Below are positions 15,303-23,097 of a DNA stretch of 34,670 nt, piece after piece. Source of the DNA: UMGS1696 sp964621755 (GTDB taxonomy: Bacteria; Bacillota; Clostridia; Oscillospirales; CAG-272); assembly GCA_964621755.1 (NCBI GenBank), contig CAZUPI010000026.1:1-34670 (forward strand). Direction: 5' to 3'. How positions within the stretch are numbered: the stretch's first letter is position 1; each line of letters opens with the position of its first letter. Position numbers and translations under genes: made by a program. The notes beneath the pieces were generated by a model. That model saw nothing but the letters and a program-made list of their open reading frames with translations. It had not been told where the DNA came from and made no database searches.

Positions 15303-16214
15303 ATGCCAGATAACATAAAAATTGGGATTCTTGGCGGCGACCGGAGACAACTTATCACCGCCGAATGCCTGTCATCCTCGTACGAATGCGCTGTCTGGGG
15401 ATTCGCCGCAGTGTATGGCGGAGAGGATGAAAAATACCTAAAAAATACCGTTCGATGCGCTGACCCCGAATCCGCAGTGAAGTGCTCCGATGCCGTTATT
15501 CTTCCGCTTCCGTCAAGCCCGGACGGCGTACGCCTAAATTGTCCGCTGTCCGCAAAATCCGGTGACATACCGGATATCCGTCTTCTTGAAATCTGCGACA
15601 TGATGCCGCATGGCTCCTTTCTGCTCGGCGGCATGATACCGCCGGTTGTCAAAAAATTTGCAGCCGAACGGGGCATCAAGGCGCTCGATTATTATGATTC
15701 AGAGGAACTTCAGATAAAAAATTCCGTTCCAACTGCAGAAGGTGCCATTGCCGCATGCATTGATGCGCTGCCATTCACCGTTGCCGGTATGCGTGCCGCT
15801 GTATTTGGATATGGCAGGGTGGCGCGGACCCTCGCCGGTCGTCTGCTTGCCTTGGGTGCAGACGTGTTTGCCGTTGCCAGAAGCCGCCGCGACCTTGCCT
15901 ATGCCTCATGCGACGGATGCGTTCCCGTTCCGCTTGAGGAATATCGTTCGTTCCCACTGCATTGTGACGCGGTTTTCAACACCATTCCGCACCAGATTTT
16001 TGACCGTGAACTTCTCCAGAGCATGCAGCGGGAGACCGTCATTTTTGAACTCGCCACAGCCTGCGCGGGCGTTGATATGGCTGCGGCCGCAGAGTTTGGC
16101 ATCCGCGTGATCCCGCTTCCGTCCTTGCCGGGGAAAATTGCACCGCAGACCGCTGGGGAAATCATTTGTTCCGTTGTGCGCGTGATGCTTGACGAATGCT
16201 TTTCAGGGAGGTGA
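15303..16214 (+). CDS. dpaA: Dipicolinate synthase subunit A
   Basis: A 303-residue NAD(P)-binding subunit that, with DpaB, converts dihydrodipicolinate to dipicolinic acid in the mother cell for spore-core mineralisation. The N-terminal I-G-I-L-G-G-D-R-R-Q and the second Rossmann-like motif V-F-G-Y-G-R-V-A (about residue 165) match SpoVFA, as do Y-N-S-V/I-P-T-A-E-G-A-like (here K-N-S-V-P-T-A-E-G-A) and L-P-G-K-I-A-P-Q-T-A-G near the C-terminus. The ATG at 15303 aligns with the known N-terminus; an upstream GTG at 15246 would add 19 unsupported residues. Neither has a strong ribosome site. It overlaps the dpaB leader region and is co-transcribed with it. Confidence 0.92.
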   Translation: MPDNIKIGILGGDRRQLITAECLSSSYECAVWGFAAVYGGEDEKYLKNTVRCADPESAVKCSDAVILPLPSSPDGVRLNCPLSAKSGDIPDIRLLEICDMMPHGSFLLGGMIPPVVKKFAAERGIKALDYYDSEELQIKNSVPTAEGAIAACIDALPFTVAGMRAAVFGYGRVARTLAGRLLALGADVFAVARSRRDLAYASCDGCVPVPLEEYRSFPLHCDAVFNTIPHQIFDRELLQSMQRETVIFELATACAGVDMAAAAEFGIRVIPLPSLPGKIAPQTAGEIICSVVRVMLDECFSGR

Positions 16215-16219
16215 GCGAG

Positions 16220-16801
16220 TTGGGAGAATCAAATAAAAAACGAAAGCTTGGATTTGCAATGTGCGGTTCCTTTTGTACGCATCGTGATTCTTTGGAGGTT
16301 CTCAGTGGTTTATCGGTTCATTATGATATTGTCCCGATTCTTTCATACGCTGCTTCTGAGACCGACACCCGGTTTGGTACCGCGGCAATGCTTACAGAAA
16401 CGCTTACCGGAATTTGCGGACGTCCGCCGATAAAAACCATCACAGAGGCTGAAAAGCTCGGACCGTCTCAGCCACTTGACCTTTTGTTCATTTGTCCCTG
16501 CACGGGAAACACTCTCGCGAAAATTGCCAACGGTATCACAGATACGCCGGTCACAATGGCGGCGAAAGCACATCTCCGCTGCGACCGCCCCGTTTTGATA
16601 GCGCTCGCTTCGAATGATGCCATGTCCGGAAATTTATCGAATATCGGGGCCCTTTTGAATCGTAAAAACATATACTTTGTTCCTATGAGGCAAGACGACC
16701 CTCGTGCTAAGCCGCATTCTTTAGTTGCGGATTTCACAAAAGCACAGACTTGCCTTGCTGAAATGCAGCGACATGTTCAGTGCAGACCTATCTTTTTATG
16801 A
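16220..16801 (+). CDS. dpaB: Dipicolinate synthase subunit B
   Basis: A 193-residue flavoprotein-like subunit of dipicolinate synthase. G-F-A-M-C-G-S-F-C-T-H starts the fold, and L-L-F-I-C-P-C-T-G-N-T-L-A-K, N-D-A-M-S-G-N and N-I-Y-F-V-P-M-R-Q-D-D-P are family hallmarks of SpoVFB. A TTG at 16220 is preferred because GGAGGTGA ends five bases upstream. An ATG at 16196 and a GTG at 16211 overlap or abut that ribosome site and are less likely. The gene begins six bases after the dpaA stop, and both end at a terminator just downstream (16811-16843). Its presence indicates a spore former that uses the SpoVF route. Confidence 0.92.
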   Translation: MGESNKKRKLGFAMCGSFCTHRDSLEVLSGLSVHYDIVPILSYAASETDTRFGTAAMLTETLTGICGRPPIKTITEAEKLGPSQPLDLLFICPCTGNTLAKIANGITDTPVTMAAKAHLRCDRPVLIALASNDAMSGNLSNIGALLNRKNIYFVPMRQDDPRAKPHSLVADFTKAQTCLAEMQRHVQCRPIFL

Positions 16802-16810
16802 AGAGAGACG

Positions 16811-16843
16811 TTAGGGGAGCTTTTTTGAAAAAAGCTCCCCTAA
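16811..16843 (+). terminator. Terminator of dpaAB
   Basis: TTAGGGGAGCTTTTTT (16811-16826) pairs perfectly with AAAAAAGCTCCCCTAA (16828-16843), followed by an AATTTTT run. It is a member of the G-rich/T-run hairpin family. Confidence 0.85.
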
Positions 16844-16888
16844 AATTTTTGAACGGTGTCATCCAATAAGGAAAATTCGGGAAATGTC

Positions 16889-16917
16889 TTGAAATTAGTC
16901 AGATATTATGTTAAAAT
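16889..16917 (+). promoter_or_regulatory. Probable promoter of the CapA-like gene
   Basis: TTGAAA (16889-16894), 17 bp, TAAAAT (16912-16917), 40 bp before the start codon. Confidence 0.55.
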
Positions 16918-16957
16918 GAACGAGTATTTAAGAAAATCTGTATTTGGGTGCATATAA

Positions 16958-18016
16958 ATGAATGTTCGCGAAAAAATAATTGTTGTGAGATTGATATATA
17001 TAATAGCGGCGTTCCTTCTAACATTTGGGCTGATAGCCCTGTGTACAGTTCTAAACACCGATTCCAGTTATCCGGCGAATATTTTACCGAATGAGATTGC
17101 GACAGCGGGGAACGAGGAGCCCCCTCTTGACGCGGTGGATGAACCAGAGGATGCCCATGAGCCTGTGAGGTTGACATTTGCTGGGACTTGTACAGTTGGG
17201 TCTATGCTTGGCAGCAGCACATACGGCACATTTAACTATATGCTTGAAACGGAGGGCGCGGGATATTTTCTTGGTGCTTTATCTGAATACTTTACGCGCG
17301 ACGACCTTACAATAGCGGGATGCGACGTTGTGCTCAGTGACAGCGACTCTCTTGAAGCAGCAGAGCGGATTGTCCCAGAGTGGTACCGCGGACCTACGTC
17401 TGCTGCCGAAATATTTCAATCTGCAGGAGTGGACGTGCTGGCACTCGATTGTTTCCATGCGATGGACTATGGGGACGCGGGATACGCGGATACAAAAGCA
17501 GCTCTTGAGGCTGCTGGATTGCGCTGGGGAGATTACGGACAAGCTGTGTATTTCGATAAATCCGGCATTTCAGTCGCAGTATACTGTCGGGCGGTTGAGG
17601 ATGAAAACGACGAGGCTGGAATTCTGGAGTGGATTGCGAACGCATCCCTCAACCGTGATTTTGTAGCGGTTTATGTAACGACTGCAGAGACCGGGGCGCA
17701 CTTGCCGGATGAGTCCCGGTGCGCTCTGTTCCGCTCCTTTATCGACGCGGGGGCAGACCTTGTTGTCGGTACCGATACAGCGTATGTTCAGCCATACGAA
17801 GAATGGGGTGGGGGATATGTTGTATACTCACTCGGCGCGCTTCTTGACGGTGCATCGAAGTATCCTGAAAAGTATACTGCGTTGTTAGGTGTAGAGATAA
17901 AGGTGATTGATGGTAAAATATGTGACGTTGATTACAACCTGATACCGTGTCTCACCTATGATGAAAATCACGCATGGCGTCCGTCGGTGCTGACGTCCGA
18001 CGGGAATGATGATTGA
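16958..18016 (+). CDS. CapA-like (PGA-capsule family) membrane protein, probably catalytically degenerate
   Basis: A 352-residue protein with one N-terminal transmembrane anchor (about 10-32) and an extracytoplasmic domain that follows the CapA/PgsA metallophosphatase plan. F-A-G-T-C stands where CapA has F-A-G-D, V-L-A-L-D-C-F-H-A-M-D-Y-G where CapA has V-L-x-L-A-N-N-H-x-x-D-x-G, and A-G-A-D-L-V-V-G-T-D-T-A-Y-V-Q where CapA has G-H-H-P-H-V-x-Q. The region usually containing H-W-G reads T-T-A-E-T-G. Several metal ligands are thus replaced, so hydrolase activity is doubtful. No pgsBC-type capsule genes are nearby. The fold assignment is good; the role is unknown. Confidence 0.7.
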   Translation: MNVREKIIVVRLIYIIAAFLLTFGLIALCTVLNTDSSYPANILPNEIATAGNEEPPLDAVDEPEDAHEPVRLTFAGTCTVGSMLGSSTYGTFNYMLETEGAGYFLGALSEYFTRDDLTIAGCDVVLSDSDSLEAAERIVPEWYRGPTSAAEIFQSAGVDVLALDCFHAMDYGDAGYADTKAALEAAGLRWGDYGQAVYFDKSGISVAVYCRAVEDENDEAGILEWIANASLNRDFVAVYVTTAETGAHLPDESRCALFRSFIDAGADLVVGTDTAYVQPYEEWGGGYVVYSLGALLDGASKYPEKYTALLGVEIKVIDGKICDVDYNLIPCLTYDENHAWRPSVLTSDGNDD

Positions 18017-18086
18017 ACAAGATGGAATAGCAAAAGCGGCTGTCGCAAGTTGCAATTTTGCAGAAAAGTCCCTGTCAAAGATAACA

Positions 18087-18123
18087 AAAATCCAGAGGAA
18101 GCGTCGTACCACCTCTGGATTTT
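18087..18123 (+). terminator. Intrinsic terminator after the CapA-like gene
   Basis: AAAATCCAGAGG (18087-18098) pairs with CCTCTGGATTTT (18112-18123), and a T-rich stretch follows, 70 bp past the stop codon. The rest of 18017-18442 holds only the small ORF at 18236. Confidence 0.75.
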
Positions 18124-18235
18124 CTTGTTACTATTGCATAAGCTGTTCACACTTTGTTTATGTATGCGACAGCCTTTTTGACAAACGTAGATTTTCGGTA
18201 GGGAAATTATCGTTTTTCTATTTTAAGGAGCGATA

Positions 18236-18328
18236 ATGGGAAAGGTCTGCGTGAATCGCGTATCATGCAAACAATGGAAGCGCTTACCGGAATTCATTAA
18301 AATTTTCGGAATATTGCATTTGGATTAA
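18236..18328 (+). CDS. Possible small ORF or gene relic (30 aa), unrecognised
   Basis: ATG at 18236 has an AAGGAG five bases upstream and opens 30 codons ending at TAA. The peptide is basic and begins MGKVCVNRVSCKQWKR. The adjacent frame (from about 18243) also reads as protein-like sequence (G-L-R-E-S-R-I-M-Q-T-M-E-A-L-T-G) and continues after a stop as N-F-R-N-I-A-F-G-L-S-G-F-N. That makes a decayed longer gene an equal possibility. No promoter or homolog was recognised. Confidence 0.25.
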   Translation: MGKVCVNRVSCKQWKRLPEFIKIFGILHLD

Positions 18329-18442
18329 GCGGGTTCAATTGTACAGAAGTACGGTGTGGTGTCTTCCTCTTCTTTTACCGTTCTGCTGTATAGTAAATTT
18401 CACGCCCAGCCGGATAAGCGATTTTCGAAAAATTGATAAAAA

Positions 18443-18955
18443 TTACCGCTTTCTAACAAAGCGCAGAATTTTCATTCCATTTTCCGCAGTGACACATCCG
18501 TCTTGAACAAATCCAGCGGAAAGCGCGGTTCGCTGTGATGCAGTGTTGTCGGGAGAGGTACAAATCACAGGAGAGTAGATTTCGTTTTTTTCACAGATTT
18601 TAACGGCGTATTCCGCAAGCGTGCGGCCGAATCCCATACCGCGGCACGTTGGCCGGATATGGTAGCCGATATGTCCCGCATAGGTGCAAATGAATTCGTC
18701 GTCGGACAGACGCACGTTCACAATACCAACAAGATTTTTCTCCTCATATGCCAAGCGAACGATGGTTTTATAAAATCCCGCTTTTTCTGCGCGTTCCCCC
18801 GCCAGAAGCCGTACCCGTTGAAGCCACTCGGCATAATCCTCAAATTCGCCAAGCCCGGCGGAACCGTCGAAATTTGCGCACATGAGCAGAACTTCATGCC
18901 GGTAATCTATTACGTCTGTTTTGCTTTCCTCAGAAGGTGTAAAAAAAGTAAGCAT
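18443..18955 (-). CDS. GNAT-family N-acetyltransferase
   Basis: A 170-residue single-domain acetyltransferase. The acetyl-CoA pyrophosphate-binding motif A is I-R-P-T-C-R-G-M-G-F-G-R-T-L-A (Q/R-x-x-G-x-G/A), preceded by the motif D beta strand G-H-I-G-Y-H, and motif B is N-T-A-S-Q-R-T-A-L-S-A-G-F. The N-terminal half has conserved E-F-x-x-Y and L-V-G-I-V-N-V-R-L segments of this subgroup. AGGTGG precedes the start at good spacing. It has its own promoter and is monocistronic. The acceptor substrate cannot be deduced. Confidence 0.9.
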   Translation of the reverse strand: MLTFFTPSEESKTDVIDYRHEVLLMCANFDGSAGLGEFEDYAEWLQRVRLLAGERAEKAGFYKTIVRLAYEEKNLVGIVNVRLSDDEFICTYAGHIGYHIRPTCRGMGFGRTLAEYAVKICEKNEIYSPVICTSPDNTASQRTALSAGFVQDGCVTAENGMKILRFVRKR

Positions 18956-18985
18956 AATCCACCTATCAGTGTTTTTTCTAAAAAA

Positions 18986-19014
18986 ATTATATCATTAAAA
19001 ATTTTTCTCGTCAA
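18986..19014 (-). promoter_or_regulatory. Sigma-A promoter of the GNAT gene
   Basis: On the minus strand TTGACG (19009-19014), 17 bp, TATAAT (18986-18991), 30 bp before the start codon. Confidence 0.75.
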
Positions 19015-19103
19015 TATGGATACATAATCATGCGGAGATGAGCGCATAATAACACGGGAATCATCATAAATGAGACCTAATAAAACAAAGGATGGAACTA
19101 AAA

Positions 19104-19322
19104 ATGGAAGAAACCAAAAAGCCTAATCATTCAATCGCTTGTACCGTGACACAGTGTGCTAACCATGCCGGAAGCTGCAATTACTGCGCTCTCGATCGTA
19201 TCATGGTAGGTACTCACGAAAAGAATCCCACTGTTGTACAGTGCACAGATTGCGAATCCTTCATCCTTGATGCAGCTAAAGGCTGCAAGAGCTGTGGTAC
19301 TTCTACCCAGTCCAATGGCTAA
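19104..19322 (+). CDS. DUF1540 cysteine-rich small protein
   Basis: A 72-residue protein of eight cysteines (13, 18, 25, 28, 47, 50, 61, 64). The segment I-A-C-T-V-T-Q-C through A-L-D-R-I-M-V-G-T and T-D-C-E-S-F matches the DUF1540 pattern. The C-terminal C-x-x-C (61/64) lies outside the core domain. Metal binding is likely from the cysteine spacing but unproven. ATG 19104 is preferred to ATG 19092 because the AAAGGA ribosome site overlaps the latter. Such genes are common in Clostridia; some have been linked to sporulation by others, but no sporulation promoter is seen here. It ends at its own terminator. Confidence 0.85.
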   Translation: MEETKKPNHSIACTVTQCANHAGSCNYCALDRIMVGTHEKNPTVVQCTDCESFILDAAKGCKSCGTSTQSNG

Positions 19323-19342
19323 ATTCATATCCGAATAAGCAG

Positions 19343-19385
19343 CAAACAGCCGTGAGCCTTCGTATGGAAGACGCGCGGCTGTTTG
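19343..19385 (+). terminator. Terminator of the DUF1540 gene
   Basis: CAAACAGCCG (19343-19352) pairs with CGGCTGTTTG (19376-19385), with TTTTGATTTTT after it. Confidence 0.8.
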
Positions 19386-19397
19386 TTTTGATTTTTC

Positions 19398-19453
19398 TTA
19401 ACAGGAAGTTAACACTTATTTAAAAAAATCTTTCTGTTAATTTTACTTATAAT
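19398..19453 (+). promoter_or_regulatory. Pho-box-like direct repeats and promoter upstream of the Na/Pi cotransporter
   Basis: Two perfect TTAACA hexamers (19398-19403 and 19409-19414) are 11 bp apart. A third at the same step reads TTAAAA (19420-19425) and a fourth degenerate one reads TTTCTG (19431-19436). This matches the Gram-positive PhoP box, TT(A/T/C)ACA repeats with 5-bp spacers. A TATAAT (19448-19453) follows, without a good -35, as expected of an activated promoter. Confidence 0.6.
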
Positions 19454-19569
19454 TTGCTATATTTTAAATTGGTAATATAGGATTAAATTTTATGATGCCG
19501 GACGGTTCGCGCAAACAGCGTATGGAAGTAAGACCGAAGACGCCGACATCCAGAGTTTCAGGAGAAAAT

Positions 19570-21378
19570 ATGACAATTTTTACAATCATCACTCTTCTCG
19601 GTGGTCTTGCGATGTTCCTCTATGGTATGGAGGTCATGAGCGCAGGACTGAAAAACGCATCCGGTACTGCACTTAAACAGGTTCTCGAAAAAGTGACAGC
19701 AAACGCTTTCATGGGTGTGCTGACAGGCGCGCTGGTTACGGCGGTTATTCAATCTTCAACAGCTACGATTGTCATTACAGTTGGTCTTATCACGGCAGGC
19801 ATTCTGACGCTGCGTCAAGCGGTATGTATTGTGCTCGGCGCGAATATCGGTACAACTGTTACGGCGCAGATTATCCGCCTTATGGATATTGACTCGAGCG
19901 GCAACGTGATACTGGAACTATTCAAGCCGTCCACGTTAGCACCGCTGGCGATGATTGTAGGGATTATCTTCATCATGTTTATCAAAAAGAAAAACAGCAA
20001 GCCGGTAGGTGAAATTTTTGCCGGATTTGGTGTGCTTTTCACCGGACTGATGTCCATGACTGCATCGGTTGAGCCTCTTTCGGAGTCGCAGGCTTTTATG
20101 AATATCTTGGGTGGCTTCTCCGATATGCCTCTGCTCGGTATTATAACCGGTCTTGTCCTTACCATGATAGTGCAGTCTTCGTCCGCGATGGTCGGTATGC
20201 TTCAGGCGCTGTCCGCAACCGGCGTGATGACGATGAATCTTGTTTACCCGATTATTATGGGTATTAACCTTGGTACATGCGTCACTACGGCGATGGTCTG
20301 CGCCATCGGTTCCTCAAAGGATGCGAAGCGTACAGGCGTCGCGCATATCGTGTTTAACGTTATCGGTACGATTTTGTTTATGATTATCATGACGGTGCTG
20401 AAAGCTATCGGCGTGTTCCCGAATCTGTGGGATAAAATCGTCGACAGCGGCGATATCGCGAACTTCCAGACAGTATTTAACCTCGTGACAGCAATCGTTC
20501 TGATTCCGTTCACCGGATTGCTTGTAAAGATAACCTACCTTGTCATAAAGCCGGACAAAAAAGAAGTGGAGTCGACCGACGATTACGCTGCACTTCATAC
20601 GCTTGACGACAAGCTCTACGTCGTTCCGCAAATCGCCATTTCGGAAGCGACAAACGCCATCGGCGTGATGGGACGGCTCGCGCACCAGAACTTCAAGAAC
20701 AGCATCCTCCAGTTGGAGTCCTTCAGCGAGGAGATATCGGTGGGAATCAATACGCGCGAGGACAAGCTTGACGAATTTACCGACACCCTTGAAAACTTCC
20801 TTGTGGGTCTGTCGAAGGCAATACAGTCAGATGAGCAGAATGAAGTTATCAACATCCTCGTCCAAACTACGACAGATTTTGAGAGAATCGGTGACTACGC
20901 AACGAACATCAACGAGTTTGCTGAGAAGATAAAGAAGGAACAAATCACCTTCTCGAAGATGGCAATCGATGAACTGGAAATTATTTTCAGCGCGGTAAGC
21001 GAAATCATCGACATGGCGGTAACCGCCTTCGCAAACGACGACGAAGAAATGGCGACGCACGTCGAGCCTCTTGAAGAAGTTATTGACGACATGGTGCAGT
21101 ACCTCCGTGACAACCACATCAACCGTCTGAAATCGGGAGAATGTACCGTCAACGCCGGCATTATCTTCATCGAAACGCTGACATACCTTGAGCGTGCATC
21201 TGACCAGTGCTCCAGTATCGCCATGCTCCTACTCTCAAAGCACAATCCGGAGATCCGCAAGAATCACCACGAATACATCCGCGAGCTGCATCAGGAAAAA
21301 GACCAAAGATATGTTTCTGAAATTCGCACTCGCCGTGAGCAATATCTGAAACCTATGCTTGAATTGAAGAACAATTGA
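19570..21378 (+). CDS. Na+/phosphate cotransporter family protein with PhoU-like domain
   Basis: A 602-residue membrane protein. The NptA/PNaS core (about 1-345) has two inverted repeats, each with the diagnostic motif: V-I-Q-S-S-T-A-T and I-V-Q-S-S-S-A-M. About eight to nine hydrophobic segments are visible. The C-terminal cytoplasmic ~220 residues are helical with PhoU-like features (L-E-S-F-S-E-E, D-F-E-R-I-G-D-Y-A-T-N-I, Y-L-E-R-A-S-D-Q-C). It should import phosphate using sodium, with the PhoU part regulatory. The start at 19570 has CAGGAGA five bases upstream; the in-frame ATG at 19492 has none. The Pho-box-like repeat upstream fits phosphate-starvation control. Confidence 0.9.
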   Translation: MTIFTIITLLGGLAMFLYGMEVMSAGLKNASGTALKQVLEKVTANAFMGVLTGALVTAVIQSSTATIVITVGLITAGILTLRQAVCIVLGANIGTTVTAQIIRLMDIDSSGNVILELFKPSTLAPLAMIVGIIFIMFIKKKNSKPVGEIFAGFGVLFTGLMSMTASVEPLSESQAFMNILGGFSDMPLLGIITGLVLTMIVQSSSAMVGMLQALSATGVMTMNLVYPIIMGINLGTCVTTAMVCAIGSSKDAKRTGVAHIVFNVIGTILFMIIMTVLKAIGVFPNLWDKIVDSGDIANFQTVFNLVTAIVLIPFTGLLVKITYLVIKPDKKEVESTDDYAALHTLDDKLYVVPQIAISEATNAIGVMGRLAHQNFKNSILQLESFSEEISVGINTREDKLDEFTDTLENFLVGLSKAIQSDEQNEVINILVQTTTDFERIGDYATNINEFAEKIKKEQITFSKMAIDELEIIFSAVSEIIDMAVTAFANDDEEMATHVEPLEEVIDDMVQYLRDNHINRLKSGECTVNAGIIFIETLTYLERASDQCSSIAMLLLSKHNPEIRKNHHEYIRELHQEKDQRYVSEIRTRREQYLKPMLELKNN

Positions 21379-21388
21379 AAAATAAAAT

Positions 21389-21421
21389 GTGAGGGGACTT
21401 TTTAAGAAAAAGTCCCCTCAC
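21389..21421. terminator. Terminator after the Na/Pi cotransporter
   Basis: GTGAGGGGACTTTTT (21389-21403) pairs perfectly with AAAAAGTCCCCTCAC (21407-21421) around AAG. It is a member of the G-rich/T-run hairpin family. Confidence 0.8.
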
Positions 21422-21438
21422 GCTTCTTCCATAGTTTG

Positions 21439-21488
21439 AAAAGTTTTGAAGGGGTTTTAGGGGGTACTTTTTCAAAAGTACCCCCTAA
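21439..21488. repeat. Copy of the intergenic box-plus-hairpin repeat, likely metQ terminator
   Basis: The box AAAAGTTTTGAAGGGG (21439-21454) is followed by arms TTAGGGGGTACTTTT (21457-21471) and AAAAGTACCCCCTAA (21474-21488). It lies between convergent genes and can serve the minus-strand metNIQ operon. Confidence 0.7.
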
Positions 21489-21504
21489 CTAATCATATCG
21501 AAAA

Positions 21505-21533
21505 ATCAGAAAATCAGAAAATCAGAAAATCAG
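21505..21533. repeat. Octamer tandem repeat spanning the metQ stop codon
   Basis: Four ATCAG motifs at 21505, 21513, 21521 and 21529 form an 8-bp ATCAGAAA array. The last unit supplies the metQ stop (21530-21532), so the array lies directly 3' of the gene. Confidence 0.85.
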
Positions 21534-22333
21534 AATATCGGTACGACTGCACCTTCATAGGTGGTGTTGATGAAGTCGCGGATGGCGTCGCTGTGGAGAG
21601 CTTCGACAAGCGCTTGGACTTTGGGGAGGTTTTCGTCGCCTTCGTTGACGACGAGAACGTTGGCGTAAGTCTGAGCAGCGGTGGATTCTGTTGACTCGAC
21701 TGCGAGTGCGTTGGCTACATTGAGGCCGGCGCTGATGGCGTAGTTGCCGTTGATAACGGCGATTGCTACTTCATCAAGGACTGTCGGAAGAAGGGCTGCT
21801 TCCATCTCGCGGATGTCGAGGTTCTTCGGATTGGAAGTGATGTCATTCTTTGTAGCGGTCAGGCCTGCATCTTCGGTGAGAGTGATGAGTCCGTTCGCTT
21901 CAAGAAGAAGAAGCGCGCGCGCTTCGTTGGTGGCGTCGTTCGGAACAGCTACGACTGCGCCGTCAGGCAGCTCGTCGAGAGAAGAGCAGGTGCCAACGTA
22001 AATTCCGTATGGCTCGTAATGTACTTTTGTTACACTTACGAGCTTGGTTCCTTTTTCTTCGTTGAACTGATCAAGATAGGGCTGGTGCTGGAAGTAGTTT
22101 GCATCAACGTCACCGCTGTCCGTTGCCATGTTCGGCGTTACGTAGTCGTCCATGACTTGGACTTCGAGCGTGTACCCCTTTTCAGCCATAATGGGCTTGC
22201 ATTGTTCCAGAATTTCCGCGTGGGGTGCACTGCTTGCCGCTACGGTGATGGTCTTGTCGTCGGACGAACTGCATGCCGCGAGAGCAACTACGCAGAGAAC
22301 GCCCCCAAGAATGAGAGCGATGATTTTTTTCAT
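21530..22333 (-). CDS. metQ: Methionine ABC transporter substrate-binding lipoprotein MetQ
   Basis: A 267-residue NlpA/MetQ-family lipoprotein that captures methionine outside the membrane for MetNI. The signal ends in L-A-A-C (Cys21). Family landmarks are A-A-S-S-A-P-H-A-E-I-L, D-A-N-Y-F-Q-H-Q-P-Y-L, P-Y-G-I-Y, V-A-V-P-N-D-A-T-N-E-A-R-A-L-L-L-L and N-G-N-Y-A. The ATG at 22333 is used with AGGAG eight bases away; a TTG two codons upstream abuts the ribosome site. It is the last gene of metN-metI-metQ, with a 68-bp gap after metI that holds no clear promoter. Confidence 0.93.
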   Translation of the reverse strand: MKKIIALILGGVLCVVALAACSSSDDKTITVAASSAPHAEILEQCKPIMAEKGYTLEVQVMDDYVTPNMATDSGDVDANYFQHQPYLDQFNEEKGTKLVSVTKVHYEPYGIYVGTCSSLDELPDGAVVAVPNDATNEARALLLLEANGLITLTEDAGLTATKNDITSNPKNLDIREMEAALLPTVLDEVAIAVINGNYAISAGLNVANALAVESTESTAAQTYANVLVVNEGDENLPKVQALVEALHSDAIRDFINTTYEGAVVPIF

Positions 22334-22407
22334 AATCAAATCTCCTTTTATTAATTTAATTGTATGAATGTATTTATAGAACGGAGATATTCCGGACTAT
22401 ACTTATT

Positions 22408-23097
22408 TTATTTTCCACGTATTCTTTTATCACATGTTTTTGCAATGTGACCGAGAATTTCCTGGATGACTTGAACGAGGATTATCAGCAGCAGGGAAGC
22501 GATGTACATTTTATCATCCTCGAAGCGGTACAGACCATACTGTATTGCGAGTTGGCCGAGGCCGCCGCCTGCTACTAGGTATGTCATCGGTGTGTAGCCG
22601 AGAATGGTCGTGAGCGCGATGGCTGCTCCTACGATAAGCGACGGCTTCGCTTCTGGAAGGAGCACCTTCATGATGATCTGAAGGTTGTTGGAGCCCATCG
22701 ACTGCGCCGCCTCAAGGACGCCGCGGTCGACTTCTCGAAATGACGATTCGATCATCCGCGCGACGAATGGGGCTGCCGCGATGACCAAATAGACGATAAA
22801 TGCGTTGTCTCCGATTTTCGATCCCGTAATGAGCTTCGCGACCGGCATTGTCAGCAGAAGCAGGATGATGAACGGGATGGAGCGGAGGATGTTTACAATA
22901 AATCCAACGATTCCGTTGACTGGAGCATTCGGGAAAATGCCGTCCCTCGCTGTACCATAGAGAAGCACGCCGAGCGGAATCCCGAGAAGATAAGCGAGCA
23001 GGGTACTGATGATGGTGATTTTTAAAGTGACGAATATCGCTTCCAGATAGGTTGTGAGCATTCCGTTTCCGAGAAGGCCGTTCCAAAATTCGGTCAT
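22408..23097 (-). CDS. metI: Methionine ABC transporter permease MetI
   Basis: A 229-residue inner-membrane channel with five predicted transmembrane helices. The EAA loop E-A-A-Q-S-M-G-S-N-N-L-Q-I-I, which docks on MetN, lies about residues 128-142. L-R-S-I-P-F-I-I-L-L and T-Y-L-V-A-G-G-G-L-G-Q-L-A-I-Q-Y-G-L-Y-R-F are family motifs. It overlaps metN by four bases (ATGA), showing tight coupling. Length matches the family. Confidence 0.93.
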   Translation of the reverse strand: MTEFWNGLLGNGMLTTYLEAIFVTLKITIISTLLAYLLGIPLGVLLYGTARDGIFPNAPVNGIVGFIVNILRSIPFIILLLLTMPVAKLITGSKIGDNAFIVYLVIAAAPFVARMIESSFREVDRGVLEAAQSMGSNNLQIIMKVLLPEAKPSLIVGAAIALTTILGYTPMTYLVAGGGLGQLAIQYGLYRFEDDKMYIASLLLIILVQVIQEILGHIAKTCDKRIRGK

